Below are positions 48,125 through 58,868 of a stretch of 64,000 bases of DNA, piece by piece. Within the stretch, counting starts at the first letter, position 1, and each line of letters begins with the position of its first letter. This DNA comes from Alisma plantago-aquatica (Eukaryota > Streptophyta > Magnoliopsida > Alismatales > Alismataceae): NCBI GenBank assembly GCA_963693085.1, contig OY856409.1, positions 241,743,058 to 241,807,057 of the forward strand. The letters run 5' to 3'. The translations under genes and the position numbers were made by a program. The notes below the pieces were generated by a model that saw only the letters and a list, made by a program, of their open reading frames with translations, ran no database searches and was not told the DNA's origin.

Positions 48125-48247
48125 TTAGGTTTGAGTACTTAGTTACTCAAGATCAGGGGACGATAAGAGACCAATAGGATTAAGGTTTAAGTGTCTTTCT
48201 TCTATCTGTAGTTTTCTAATAGGAAATATTCTATTATATCATTGTAG

Positions 48248-48526
48248 ATGGCAGGAAGAGGCTTTGATCGTGACGATCAGGCTGAGAGCCATGTTGGCCC
48301 TGATCCTCGGTACTTGGGTCCAGGTGGTGGTGACCACGTGGATGAAGCATCCAGGATGTACAGGATGTTCCTGGAGACCAAAGAAAGGTACAAGGCTGAT
48401 AGGCGAGAATCTTCTTCTAACAGCAGTAAAGATCTGATGCGATCTTATGAGCTTGTAAAGAAGCTCGGTGGTACAGAATTCAGTGGTACTACAGATCCTG
48501 CCGAAGCTGATGAGTGGTTTAGATAG
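48248..48526 (+). pseudogene. gag N-terminus of the Tekay-like element, ended by a TAG
   Basis: The start codon at 48248 (Met-Ala-Gly-Arg-Gly) opens 92 codons ending ...Ala-Asp-Glu-Trp-Phe-Arg, then TAG at 48524-48526. The next codons are in the same frame (Ile-Glu-Lys-Val-Phe) and continue into the long frame from 48548, so this is one gag gene with a nonsense codon inside the conserved EWF-EKVF block. A single substitution would explain it. Confidence 0.9.
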
Positions 48527-48547
48527 ATAGAAAAGGTCTTTCGTCTG

Positions 48548-51500
48548 ATGGAGCTTCCAGAAGATAAGAAGATCAATCATGCGGTCTACCTTTTAACAGG
48601 CGATGCAGAGTTGTGGTGGCGTGGTGTGGAAGAAAAGAGGGGAGGTACAGAGCTTTCCTGGCAGGATTTCTCTGAGGAGTTTCATCTCAAATTCTATCCA
48701 CCCACTTTTCTTAATGAGAAGATCAGGCAGTTACAGAATATTAAGCAGGGGAACATGACAGTTACAGAGTATGAAGCGCTTTTCACACGGTTAGCGAACT
48801 TCTGTCCACAGCTTGTTCCCGACAACATAGAAAGATGCAGAAGGTTTCAGGAAGGGCTAAGGCCAGAGATTCGGCATACAGTTTCTGCTACTAGCAGGAG
48901 GAACAGAGAGAACTTTGGCGAGTTTGTTGAGGCTGCCAGACAGGTTGAAGAATCTATGAATGCTGACAGGGTACCCGAGTCTAAGAAGAGATCTGCAGAT
49001 TTCAGCAGAGGGCAGTCCAGTAGTGGATACAGAGGTGGAGGTAGAGGCTTCTTTTCTAAACTTGGGCGTGGCTTTGGTTGTTTCGGTAGGCAGAGATCTG
49101 AGGATGTCACTACTTCTAGAGGCAGAGGAGGATACAACCCAGGAAGATGGAGCAGTGCCGTTAGTAGACAATCTTCTGGATCATCTACTTCAGTGACTGG
49201 TCCACAGAGGCAGGAAATGCGAGTATGTAATACCTGTGGAAAATCTCATTCTGGGCAATGTTGGGGTGTAGATTATACAGGATGTTTCCACTGTGGACAG
49301 ATAGGACATATAAAAAGGGAATGTCCTCAACTTCGGCAAGCAGCATCACAAGCTTTCCAGCCTCAATACCATGATGTTCCGAGTTCTTCTGTGGCTTCTG
49401 GTTCTAGAGGTGGTGGAGTGTCTAGTGGCAGGAGTGGTCAAAGAGGACAGCGTGGCAGAGGGAGAGCTTCAGCACGTTTCTTTTCTTTGACACCTCAGGA
49501 AGGTATAATTTCTTCACAAGTTGTTACAGGAGAGATGCTTTTGTTTAATAGTATACCAGTCTTAGTTTTGATAGATCCGAGTGATACTCATTCTTTTATA
49601 CAACGCTCTTTAGTCAGTAAACTTAATCTGTTAACTCGAGAGTTGGTAGATGAGTTAGTGTTGAGGGTTCCACTAGGTGGACCAACAGTTTTATCTGAGT
49701 TTTGCTCCGGATGCTTGTTATCTTTTGGAGGTTTCACCTTTGCTGCTAATCTCATACCCTTGGATGTAAATACCTTTCAAGTCATCTTGGGTATGGATTG
49801 TCTTGAGACATATCGACTGCAACTCGATTGTTGGAAGAAGGAAGCTACCTTTCAACAAGGTGAATTTTCTTGTGTCTTTACTGGAGACAGGAAAGTTCTG
49901 CCTACGTGCATTGTATCAGCTGCAGTAGCTGATAAGATGCTACAGAAAGGATGTGAAGCGTTCCTTGCTCATGTGGTTGACACCAGAGCAGAGAAGAGCA
50001 CCGCCAGTGTTTATGATGTGCCCGTGGTTTGTGAGTTTTCTGATGTTTTCTCAGAAGATTTGCCAGGCCTACCTCCTGTCAGAGACTTAGATTTTGAAAT
50101 TCAGATATATCCGGGTAGTCATCCAGTAGCACTACCAGCCTATAGAATGGCACCTGTAGAGTTGAAGGAACTCAAGGTGCAGTTGCAGGAGTTGCTAGAT
50201 AAGGGTTTCATTAGACCCAGTTCTTCACCGTGGGGTGCTCCAGTCCTGTTTGTTAAGAAAAAGGATGGTACCATGCGTCTCTGTATAGATTACAGGCAAC
50301 TGAACAAGATCACTATAAATAACAAGTATCCATTGCCGAGAATAGATGATCTGTTTGATCAGTTGCGTGGAGCGACGATCTTTTCTAAAATTGATTTGAG
50401 ATCTGGATATCATCAGCTCAGAATAAAGGCTTCTGATATTCCTAAAACAGCTTTCAGAACCAGGTATGGGCATTATGAGTTTTTGGTCATGTCGTTTGGG
50501 CTGACCAATGCCCCAGCAGCCTTTATGGATATGATGAATCGGATTTTCAAACCATTCCTAGATCAGTTTATTGTAGTCTTTATAGATGATATTCTGATCT
50601 ATTCCAGAGATGATGAACAGCATGAGCAACACTTGAGAGTAGTGTTGCAGTTGTTGAGGCAACACCAGTTGTTTGCTAAATTTAGCAAGTGTGAGTTCTG
50701 GTTGGCCGAGGTAGCATTTCTTGGACATGTTATCTTGAAAGATGGAGTTAGCGTGGACCCTAAAAAAGTTGATTCTGTACTTCAGTGGGAACAGCCTAAG
50801 ACTCCTACTGAGATCAGAAGTTTCTTGGGATTAGCAGGTTATTACAGGAGGTTCATACAGAACTTTAGTGTGTTAGCATCACATTTGAAACGCTTGACGA
50901 GGAAGGATGTACCGTTTGTTTGGTCTGATAACTGTGAGAAAAGTTTTCAGATCTTGAAGAAAAAGTTGACCACAGCACCAGTGTTGGTTTTTCCTGAAGC
51001 AGAAAAAGGCTATACAGTGTTCTGTGATGCTTCCAGGAGAGGTTTGGGCTGTGTACTGATGCAAGAAGGTAAAGTTGTGGCTTACGCATCTAGACAGCTT
51101 AAGAAGAATGAAGAGAATTACCCTGTTCATGATTTGGAATTAGCTGATATAGTTCATTCTCTTAAGACATGGCGTCACTACTTGTATGGTGAGACATGTC
51201 AGGTGTTTACAGACCATAAGAGCCTGAAATATATCTTCACTCAGAAAGACTTGAATTTGAGACAGCGTAGATGGCTTGAGCTGATTAAAGACTATGATGT
51301 GACAATCGATTACCATCCGGGTAAGGCAAATGTTGTAGCTGATGCCTTGAGTAGAAAGTCAAGTTCAACAGCTAATGCATTTTCTATGGCATGTTTCAAG
51401 AGAGACTTGCTTGTAGATATGCGAAAATTGAACTTGGACTTGGATGTGACTGGACAAAGTGGGTTGATTGCTCAGATGCAAGTCAGACCTACTTTTTATA

Positions 51501-52741
51501 ATCAGATTAATGAATTACAGCAGAGTGATGATGAGTTGTGGCAAATCATGCAGGAAATGTCAGAAGGTAAGAGAACAGAGTTCAGGTTTTCTGATGAAGG
51601 CATGTTGTATCTTCATGATAGGTTATGTGTACCTAGAAGCAGTGAGTTGAAAGAGCAGATTCTTGAGGAAGCGCATACTTCTATGTATGCTATGCATCCA
51701 GGTAACACAAAGATGTACAGGAACCTCAAAGAGCTGTACTGGTGGTCTGGCATGAAAAAGGATGTGGCTGAATATGTGGCTAAATGTGGAGTATGTCAGC
51801 AGGTTAAGGCTGAGCATCAGAAACCTGCTGGTATTTTGCAGTCACTTCCTATACCAGAATGGAAATGGGAACACATCACGATGGACTTTATGGTAGGATT
51901 ACCCAGGACGCCGAAGGGTTCAGACTCGATATGGGTGATTGTGGATAGACTAACTAAGTCTGCTCACTTTCTTCCTGTCAAATCAACCTTTGACGTTTCA
52001 AAGTTGGCCAAAGTTTATGTGGATGAAGTAATCAGGTTGCATGGGATTCCAGTTTCCATTATTTCTGACAGAGATCCAAAGTTTACATCTAGATTCTGGA
52101 ATCAGTTACATCGTGCATTGGGCACAAGGCTGAAGTTCAGTACAGCATTTCACCCACAAACAGATGGTCAATCTGAAAGGACCATTCAGACCCTTGAAGA
52201 CATGCTGAGAGCATGCGTGCTACAGTTCAGAAGTAACTGGGAAGAACACTTAAGCCTAATGGAGTTTGCATATAATAACAGCTACCATTCTAGTCTTGGA
52301 ATGGCCCCATATGAAGCTCTTTATGGCAGGAAGTGTAGATCACCAGTTTGTTGGTATGAAGTTGGTGAAAAAAAAATTCTTGGACCTGAGCTAGTTGATG
52401 TAACTACAGAAAAGATATTTGTGATCAGGGATCAGTTAAAAGCTGCTCAAGACAGACAGAAAAGTTATGCAGAAAGACGACGTCGACCTCTTGAGTTTGA
52501 GGTTGGTGACGAGGTTTACTTGAAGGTTTCACCGTGGAAGGGAGTGCTGAGGTTTGGCAAGAGGGGTAAGTTGACCCCTAGGTATATGGGTCCATATCCT
52601 ATTGTTGAGAGGATTGGACCTGTAGCTTACAGGTTGGATTTGCCGTCTGAGTTGGCAAATCTTCATGATGTCTTCCATGTGTCTATGCTGAAAAAGTGTC
52701 ATCCCGGTACAGAAAAGATTCTAGATCCAGAACCGGCGTAG
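48548..52741 (+). CDS. Gag-pol polyprotein of the Tekay-like element (main open frame, 1397 codons)
   Basis: Domains in order. The gag capsid region covers about residues 1-130 ([12 protein letters not shown]). A CCHC knuckle [14 protein letters not shown] lies near 49284-49325. Protease lies near 49565, where the usual Asp-Ser/Thr-Gly-Ala is Asp-Pro-Ser-Asp. RT runs from about 50215, with Ser-Pro-Trp-Gly-Ala-Pro-Val and catalytic Phe-Ile-Asp-Asp near 50580. RNase H is at about 51020-51360, starting Phe-Cys-Asp-Ala-Ser. Integrase has the His-His-Cys-Cys zinc region near 51675-51800 and catalytic Asp, Asp and Glu near 51881, 52070 and 52172. A Gly-Pro-Tyr motif lies near 52590. The polyprotein would build particles, copy RNA and insert cDNA. 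The true start is upstream at 48248; the first Met here follows the nonsense codon. The frame ends at a TAG (52739-52741) before the chromodomain-like part. Confidence 0.95.
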   Translation: MELPEDKKINHAVYLLTGDAELWWRGVEEKRGGTELSWQDFSEEFHLKFYPPTFLNEKIRQLQNIKQGNMTVTEYEALFTRLANFCPQLVPDNIERCRRFQEGLRPEIRHTVSATSRRNRENFGEFVEAARQVEESMNADRVPESKKRSADFSRGQSSSGYRGGGRGFFSKLGRGFGCFGRQRSEDVTTSRGRGGYNPGRWSSAVSRQSSGSSTSVTGPQRQEMRVCNTCGKSHSGQCWGVDYTGCFHCGQIGHIKRECPQLRQAASQAFQPQYHDVPSSSVASGSRGGGVSSGRSGQRGQRGRGRASARFFSLTPQEGIISSQVVTGEMLLFNSIPVLVLIDPSDTHSFIQRSLVSKLNLLTRELVDELVLRVPLGGPTVLSEFCSGCLLSFGGFTFAANLIPLDVNTFQVILGMDCLETYRLQLDCWKKEATFQQGEFSCVFTGDRKVLPTCIVSAAVADKMLQKGCEAFLAHVVDTRAEKSTASVYDVPVVCEFSDVFSEDLPGLPPVRDLDFEIQIYPGSHPVALPAYRMAPVELKELKVQLQELLDKGFIRPSSSPWGAPVLFVKKKDGTMRLCIDYRQLNKITINNKYPLPRIDDLFDQLRGATIFSKIDLRSGYHQLRIKASDIPKTAFRTRYGHYEFLVMSFGLTNAPAAFMDMMNRIFKPFLDQFIVVFIDDILIYSRDDEQHEQHLRVVLQLLRQHQLFAKFSKCEFWLAEVAFLGHVILKDGVSVDPKKVDSVLQWEQPKTPTEIRSFLGLAGYYRRFIQNFSVLASHLKRLTRKDVPFVWSDNCEKSFQILKKKLTTAPVLVFPEAEKGYTVFCDASRRGLGCVLMQEGKVVAYASRQLKKNEENYPVHDLELADIVHSLKTWRHYLYGETCQVFTDHKSLKYIFTQKDLNLRQRRWLELIKDYDVTIDYHPGKANVVADALSRKSSSTANAFSMACFKRDLLVDMRKLNLDLDVTGQSGLIAQMQVRPTFYNQINELQQSDDELWQIMQEMSEGKRTEFRFSDEGMLYLHDRLCVPRSSELKEQILEEAHTSMYAMHPGNTKMYRNLKELYWWSGMKKDVAEYVAKCGVCQQVKAEHQKPAGILQSLPIPEWKWEHITMDFMVGLPRTPKGSDSIWVIVDRLTKSAHFLPVKSTFDVSKLAKVYVDEVIRLHGIPVSIISDRDPKFTSRFWNQLHRALGTRLKFSTAFHPQTDGQSERTIQTLEDMLRACVLQFRSNWEEHLSLMEFAYNNSYHSSLGMAPYEALYGRKCRSPVCWYEVGEKKILGPELVDVTTEKIFVIRDQLKAAQDRQKSYAERRRRPLEFEVGDEVYLKVSPWKGVLRFGKRGKLTPRYMGPYPIVERIGPVAYRLDLPSELANLHDVFHVSMLKKCHPGTEKILDPEPA

Positions 52742-52918
52742 CTTAGAACAGATGTGTCCTATGTTGAAGGGCCAGTGCAGATTGTTGATCACCGGATCAA
52801 AAAGCTTAAGAACCGCGAGATTCCTTTAGTGAAGGTTTTGTGGAGAAACCATAATCTTGAAGAAGCTACGTGGGAGCTAGAGTCTGAGATGCGTGGCAAG
52901 TTTCCTTTTCTCTTCTAG
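52742..52918 (+). pseudogene. Chromodomain-like C-terminus of pol, separated by a TAG
   Basis: This is in frame with the polyprotein after the TAG at 52739: Leu-Arg-Thr-Asp-Val-Ser-Tyr, Pro-Val-Gln-Ile, Lys-Leu-Lys-Asn-Arg-Glu-Ile-Pro-Leu-Val-Lys-Val-Leu-Trp, Glu-Glu-Ala-Thr-Trp-Glu, ending Phe-Pro-Phe-Leu-Phe-stop at 52916-52918. It matches the end of Tekay/Del integrases, thought to steer insertion toward heterochromatin. The stop falls where relatives have a sense codon. Confidence 0.88.
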
Positions 52919-52940
52919 GAATTTCGGGTGAAATTCTTAT

Positions 52941-52953
52941 AAGGGAGGGAGAT
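52941..52953 (+). other. Polypurine tract
   Basis: AAGGGAGGGAGAT lies directly before the right LTR; it would prime second-strand synthesis. Confidence 0.85.
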
Positions 52954-55305
52954 TGTTACGACCCGCGTCGAGCTTATCCCGTAAGTATGCTGTTAAGCAT
53001 GTGATTAGCTGATGTGCTAAGTTTAAGCATGTTTTTGTTAATAATGTTTAAAACAGATAAGACATGTGCTTAGTGTGTTTTCTAGCTTCTAAAGTGTGTA
53101 GGACCTTACGCTTGAAGCGTTGCCAGAGAAAACGTTCGAATCCGACCTTCGAGTCAAAAGTTGCATGTTTTTGGGCTTATAGGGACCCGTTTGTAGTTTT
53201 TGAACTTTGCGTTTAGGCCCCTAAGTTTTCCTCCTTATCCTTTCTCTCTTCCTTATCCGTTTCATTTCTCAGAAACGAAGGAACGCAGCAGCGTTCTTCT
53301 TCCGTGTGAGAAAGAGAGAGAAAGAGAGAGAGAGAGAGAGGGAGCTGAGAAGGGAGAGATGTCGGAGCTTCGTTTTGCTCCGATCAGCTGTTGCAGCTCG
53401 TCCTCTTCCCTCCGTTGATCATCTTCTCCGTCAATTCGATTCGGTTTCGCAGCTGAAGCTACGGTTGCAGGGAAACGGCTTGAGGATTGGGGCGCAAGGA
53501 GCAGCCCTAGCTCGTTTCTCTTCCCCCTTCAGGTCCGTTTTGGTGGTATGCATCGATTGCGAACGTTTGGCGGTGTTTGTTTGAGTTTTGCCCGTCGATT
53601 CGAGAGAAATCGACTCTTGCAGGTTGTTTTTGTTTTCTGCCTGTGCGCGGTTCGGCCGAGTTCTTATTCGGTCGGCCGAGTTTCTTTTTAGGGCAATTGA
53701 ACGGTGTTTTTGGGTCGGCCGAGTTTGGGTCTTGGATCGGCCGAGTTTCTTATTTGAGTAACCGAACAGCGTTTTTGTCGGCCGAGTTTGGTCCTAATCG
53801 GCCGAGTTTCCTTGTAGGTATATAAAGCAGTGTGTCGGTCGGCCGAGTTCCCCAGAGGATCGGCCGAGTTTCCTGCTGGTCGGCCGAGGTTGGTCGGCCG
53901 AGTTTCAGATTCGGGGAAGTGTTCGGCCGAGTTCCATAGTTATCGGCCGAGTTTCAAGTGGTGAGTGGCAGTTCATTTAGAAATCATTATTAAACTCATT
54001 TTAAATGCTTATTTGCTTCAGTACCAGTTGATATGACTCTTAATAGTGTAGCAAATACATTGTAGTTTAATAAGTTCATTGGAACTTAAATTGCGTGATA
54101 AGAAAGATGAAAAAGAGGAAATTCTATATCTTACAGTTGCTATGTAATATTCCTGTTTAATTGTTTACTTGCTAATCAGTTAATAGACTTAGGTGCCCTA
54201 ACACCGTAGAACCCCTCGAGAGGTCTGCACCTTGGGGTGAAACGACCTACTAGCGTGTGTCTAGATGGTCGGTGACTTGTGTTCAACAATAATCCGTGCG
54301 TGTGTCACGGTGGCACGAGGGCAGAAAAGCAGTGTTCAACAATAATCTGTGCGTGTGTCACGGTGGCACTGGGAAAAGAAAAGAAAACACAGTTATCTAA
54401 CACCATTCGTGCTTGTGTCACGAAGGTAACCCTGTGAGACTCTCCGCCTGTGTGCTCAGGTTAAAGGAGGAGTCTAGAGTACACTCTTTTGAGAGTGCAG
54501 TGAGGCCGTGTGAGCCTGGGAGTCCTGTAGCAGACCAGGACAGCAGTCAGACTTAGCATTTCCCGGGTGTGTCGCTAAGTCTTGTACGGTGGGACCGTAG
54601 CATGAACTTGCTGCGGATCTTTATATGCAGAGTACACTGCATATGTTTAGGGCATAAAAATAATATGAATAAGTAATCATATAGGACACAGTAAGTTTAC
54701 ATAACTGTTTATTTACCTGAAATACCGGTTGATGCTTAGAAATGTGATTATTATCTGTATATCTGCTATGTCAATAGAACTGTCCTGCTTGAACTGTATA
54801 TCTGTTTATTTTCAGTTAATAAACCTGACGAGTTGTTTAGTGATAGCTAAGTGAAACGTTATTCACTGAGCGAGTAGGCTCATCCCTCTACTCAAACATT
54901 TTCAGGTCAGCATCAGCATCAGGAATCGGAAGGATCGTTTCATCCTAACGCTTAGTTAATAGAAGGTTTGTAGTTAGTCTAGTTAGAGGTCTCTTAGTCC
55001 ATTCCCCTCGATCTTCGGGACAAGGTGTGAGGGAGAGAGAGAATGTGTACAAAGATGTAAATTAATGTTATGCTTTCTTTATGTTAAACAATGTATTATG
55101 CTGTAGACCTTGCTTGTATCTTTAATTAGTTAAATAGAAAAAGTTCCTGCAGTTTGCTCAGTTTTTTGTTTATAGTTTAAACTTGGTTATCATTTAAATG
55201 TTTTTAATCGTTTTAAAAAGTGACAAATGGTTGGTTATGTGTTAATCCCACCTGTCGTGCCCTAATTTAGTGGTTTGTGGTTAATGTGACATTTGGGGCG
55301 CGACA
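52954..55305 (+). repeat. Right LTR of the Tekay-like element
   Basis: 2352 bp, TGTTACGACC to GGGGCGCGACA, nearly identical to 45762-48107. The GA microsatellite near 53308-53341 is longer here and explains most of the length difference. Confidence 0.97.
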
Positions 55306-55310
55306 ATCAT
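55306..55310. repeat. Target-site duplication ATCAT, right
   Basis: Direct repeat of 45757-45761. Confidence 0.95.
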
Positions 55311-55345
55311 CTCCACCTGGATTCGAACCCGGGTGAGCCAAATCA
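55311..55345 (-). other. tRNA-like B-box sequence, possible SINE relic
   Basis: On the minus strand GGGTTCGAATCC (T-arm / pol III box B type) lies within the hAT-like element. I could not define a full tRNA cloverleaf or a clear box A, so it is a relic at most. Confidence 0.35.
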
Positions 55346-55710
55346 GAAGGAAACGCGGCGAGCAGCCCAGCAACATCACACATGATATCATTTGTCGACA
55401 CTTATTATATACAACTTTGTATACTTAAACTATACATTAAATTTTTGGTTTTTCTTGGGTGAGCCATGTTCCCTTCTGCCCCCCTCTAGTTCCGCCATTT
55501 GCTCTATATATTCGTAGTCCACCAACTCAATAGGGCAAGAGAATTGGTAGATGTTTGAATAGATTTCAAGGACATGACGTTGATGGTGCTACTAGGCCAA
55601 ATCGGGATAGGGTGAGACACTTAGAAATGGAAATGTTGATAGTGTTAGATATATGGATAGAAGTTAATTAGATTAAGACACACAATTAACCACAAAAAGG
55701 AGTAGATTAG

Positions 55711-56692
55711 TAGGGCTGTCAATGGGTAAGGGTAAACCTATTTACCCTTTACCCATACCCTGTAGGGGAAGGATAAGGATAAATGATTTTCTTACCCTTT
55801 ACCCGCCTACCCGCTACCCTCTAACCCGCTACCTTAGTGGGTAATGGTAAGGGTAAGGGTAAGCCATTACCCATACCCTCTAACCCGCTACCCACCAATA
55901 TTTATGTATAATATATTGAATGTATGGTCATATGTTGTTTGAATCTATGTAATATTTAATTTTATTGGGTCATCATTTTAAATAATACATGATATTCTTT
56001 TATACTTCTTATATAGTTAACTTGGTTGTGTATGCAACACAGTTTTGGAGGTGCAAGACACATGTATATATGTAGTCTATGTTCCATTCAATTATTTGTG
56101 GTGTAAGGCAAACATGTATATAATAACAAGATTTAATCTTTAATGTATCATTTAATACATATGTGAGGTAGTGTTATCTATTTTATTTGTGCTTTATTTT
56201 TTTGGATGCTACAACATTTTAGAGGGTATAAGATATGCATGTTTCTAAGAATAACTCTCTATGACATATTGTCCTTTAATATCATTTTAATGTAGAAGTC
56301 TTAATCTACTAGGAATAATTTATTTTTTCACACACCAATGTTAGGGTACTACCATTTGTACATGCATTCAATACAACAATTGTAGAATATTACTTAGAAA
56401 TATTTTGGATATTTAAAATTCATTATGGAACATCTTGATATTTCACTCAAATAAATGAATGTACTAGCTAGACCATTATTGTTAATATTACCACAAATTT
56501 GAAGATGACATATAAATTCCCCACTTAACCCTTACCCTCCCCATTTACTCTGTGGGTAAGAGGGTAAGGGTAAGGGGAGGGTAAGGATATTAGTGCAGTG
56601 GGGAATTACCCATACCCTTACCCGCCAGACTTGGTGGGTAAGGGTAAGGGTAAGACCTTACCCTCCCCATACCCTCCCCATTGACAGCCCTA
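55711..56692. mobile_element. hAT-type MITE with TAGGGCTGTCAATGGG termini
   Basis: Terminal inverted repeats TAGGGCTGTCAATGGG and CCATTGACAGCCCTA are the common plant hAT-type ends. The flanking octamers TAGATTAG (55703-55710) and ACGATTAG (56693-56700) agree at six of eight positions. Subterminal DNA is full of GGGTAA/TTACCC repeats. No transposase. Confidence 0.8.
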
Positions 56693-56700
56693 ACGATTAG

Positions 56701-57146
56701 TTAGAACAAACTCCAAAGTTTGGGATGAAGGTGCGTGAAACAATGTCTTCAACACATATTCTGCCGCTCCTAGCACGAGCTTTTCCCACAGTCTGTCTCT
56801 AAAATTCAGTCACTCCAACTTTGGTATAGTCACTCGGTACACGTGAGAGGACTGTGTCAAACTCATTTTTTAACACTTTGTCGCAAAGAAGAAAGAAGGC
56901 ATTATCAGAATGTCGTCGACACAACTACTACAATACACAAAAAGGATTGGAGATGAGTGAAAGCTATTGTGGTGGTGGAAAGAAATTGGAGTGATCCGGT
57001 CAAAAAAATCTGGAACACGAAAAATCTCTCTTTTTTGTATGCAATTGTGTTTCTCTATATCTTGTTGTGTATCTAATGGAGAGTGGACACCTCCTTCTAA
57101 GAAAATCTCGGCCATGCCCCGCAATAACAGTCCACACACGTTGCCC
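56701..57146. other. Non-coding DNA; nothing recognised
   Basis: Short open frames on both strands overlap each other here and have no known domain. Confidence 0.5.
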
Positions 57147-57531
57147 ACTTTGCAACTGTTGGTTTTCCCAATGTACATCTTAATCATTGTGATTAATAGG
57201 CAACTTTATTGATAGTCAAAGAGAGGGTAATTGTTATTATTTTACCTTGCAATTGTTGGCCTTCCCAACATGCGTATTAATTGTCGAGGTTAATGGAAGA
57301 CTTTAATGGTAGTCAAAGAGATGTTAACTTTTGTTGTCTTACTTTGCAATTGTTTGTCTTCCAACGTGTGTTATAATTGTCATGGTTAATATGCTTTAAT
57401 GGTAGTAAAAGAGAGGGTAAATTTTGTTGTCTTACCTTGCAATTGTTGGTCTTCTCAGTGTGTGTATTTATTGTCTAAGGTTAATAGGAGGCTTTATTGG
57501 AGTCAAAGAGAGGGTAATTATTGTTGTCTTA
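57147..57531. repeat. Tandem repeat, four copies of about 95 bp
   Basis: Units start at 57147, 57244, 57341 and 57434 with AC(C/T)TTGCAA(C/T)TGTT, and each contains GTCAAAGAGAGGGTAA or a variant. A frame across the last units (57399-57701) is a by-product. Confidence 0.88.
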
Positions 57532-58868
57532 AATGTTGTCAACGGACTTCAAACAATGCAAAACAAAAACCAAAAGCCTTTTTTAGAAATAATGAAAATA
57601 AAATAAATTTTATTTATAAAAAGAAATATGGGAAAAAATTGATGACTGTAGGACTGATTTTTAGAACAAGGAAATACAATATTTTCCCACATATTTTATA
57701 ATATATTTTGGAAAATCAATAAATAACAAAAGTTTGTGACAGTATTGGTAGTTTTTGACTTTGAATCATTGCCGAGAGTGACTCATTTCAATCCGAAGAG
57801 ACGTGACAAACTACATCTTGAATTAGACTTTCCAATTCAGAATTTAGTAAATCATGCAATCATAGTGTGGGCATGAGAATGATTTCTATTGGTGTTGTGC
57901 ATAAATAACCTTTCTAAGAATCTTATTTCATGAGTGCTCTAGCAAGTATAGCCAACTCGCATAAACCCTGGCTCTTGGGTTACACTCACTAGTAGGGATC
58001 TCCAAAGGTGTCACGTCCAATATACACCCTGCCAATAAATGGCCTTGAACCCATTCAAAATAAAGCTCTACATATACTCAGTCAGAATGAAGCATTAGCA
58101 TCATAGGGAGGGTCGAGAGGGAAACTTCAAGGTGTGCTTCTTCATAATATGATAGCTTAGTTGACCCTTTGAAACAATCCTCATGGGATCTCTAGTTTTG
58201 AAATGGTAGGGTTACCACAAGTATGTTTAATGTATGGGAAGAACATTGATCCTATCGACGAACTAAGTAATAGGTTTCTTGCTAGACCCTTGATGCATGA
58301 TGATAAAGAAAGAATGCTGATAAAATAGTGAAAGAAAAAGGATTATATAATTCAATATGATGCCTAAGACAAGCATGAAATTTCATATGAGAAAGATGGA
58401 AGTGTATTGGATAATGAAGATAATCCCTAACAAATTTGAACATGAGTATGATTCTAAAATTATAAGAAAAAATTAATAACTGAGAATGAAGCCCACTAAA
58501 TGATCTTCCTTATGAAGAAAACTGATGAATGTTGATAATAATACAGAATGAATTATAATCTTGATCCATGAGATACATATTAAATTTTAAAAAAATATAA
58601 AAGGTGATGTGGATCACATCTTGATAAGTGATGTATTACTAAAAAAATTAAATAAGTGTTTGTAATACTCAAAAGATAGATATGATGATGATAAGGGAGA
58701 TTTCAACGTAAAAGATCTAAGAACGAAGAAAATGATGTCATATGAAAGAAAGATAAAATAGAAATCATTCTAACTTTATGTCAAGAGAGATGAATGATTA
58801 GATGATATGATATTCTTCTAGATCTTTTCATAGAATTTAGAAGAAAATCCTAAAAGGAGTGGAGAATT
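57532..58868 (+). other. Probable internal 3' end of an LTR element; no gene recognised
   Basis: The segment is AT-rich without domains. It ends with the purine-rich AAAAGGAGTGGAGAA (58851-58865), placed like a polypurine tract just before an LTR start. Confidence 0.4.

Larger units (their letters stand above)
45762..55305 (+). mobile_element. Tekay/Del-like chromovirus-type LTR retrotransposon, structurally complete
   Basis: A 9.5-kb Ty3/gypsy element with LTRs of 2346 and 2352 bp (TGTTACGACCC...ACGACA), ATCAT target duplications, an initiator-Met-tRNA primer-binding site, a single gag-pol frame in the order gag, PR, RT, RNase H, IN, chromodomain-like end, and a polypurine tract. The two LTRs are nearly identical (scattered substitutions and a GA-run length change), so the insertion is recent compared with its surroundings. 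It lies inside the hAT-like element. Two in-frame stops and an altered protease motif suggest it cannot move on its own, although its RNA could be packaged in trans. Confidence 0.95.
44783..55501. mobile_element. hAT-like non-autonomous element, split by the Tekay-like retrotransposon
   Basis: Without the nested element it is about 1.2 kb. The left end CAGGGGCGAAATCAGAG and the inverted right end CAAATGGCGGAACTAGAG resemble each other and the common plant motif GGGCGGAACCAG. CTCTATA occurs immediately outside both ends (44776-44782 and 55502-55508), a probable 7-8 bp target-site duplication. No transposase is seen. Assignment to hAT rests on duplication length and terminal CA. Confidence 0.5.

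Noticed and set aside
55740..56680. GGGTAA/TTACCC runs as interstitial telomere repeats
   Set aside because: The plant telomere unit is TTTAGGG. These runs are the subterminal repeats of a hAT-type MITE and occur in inverted halves.
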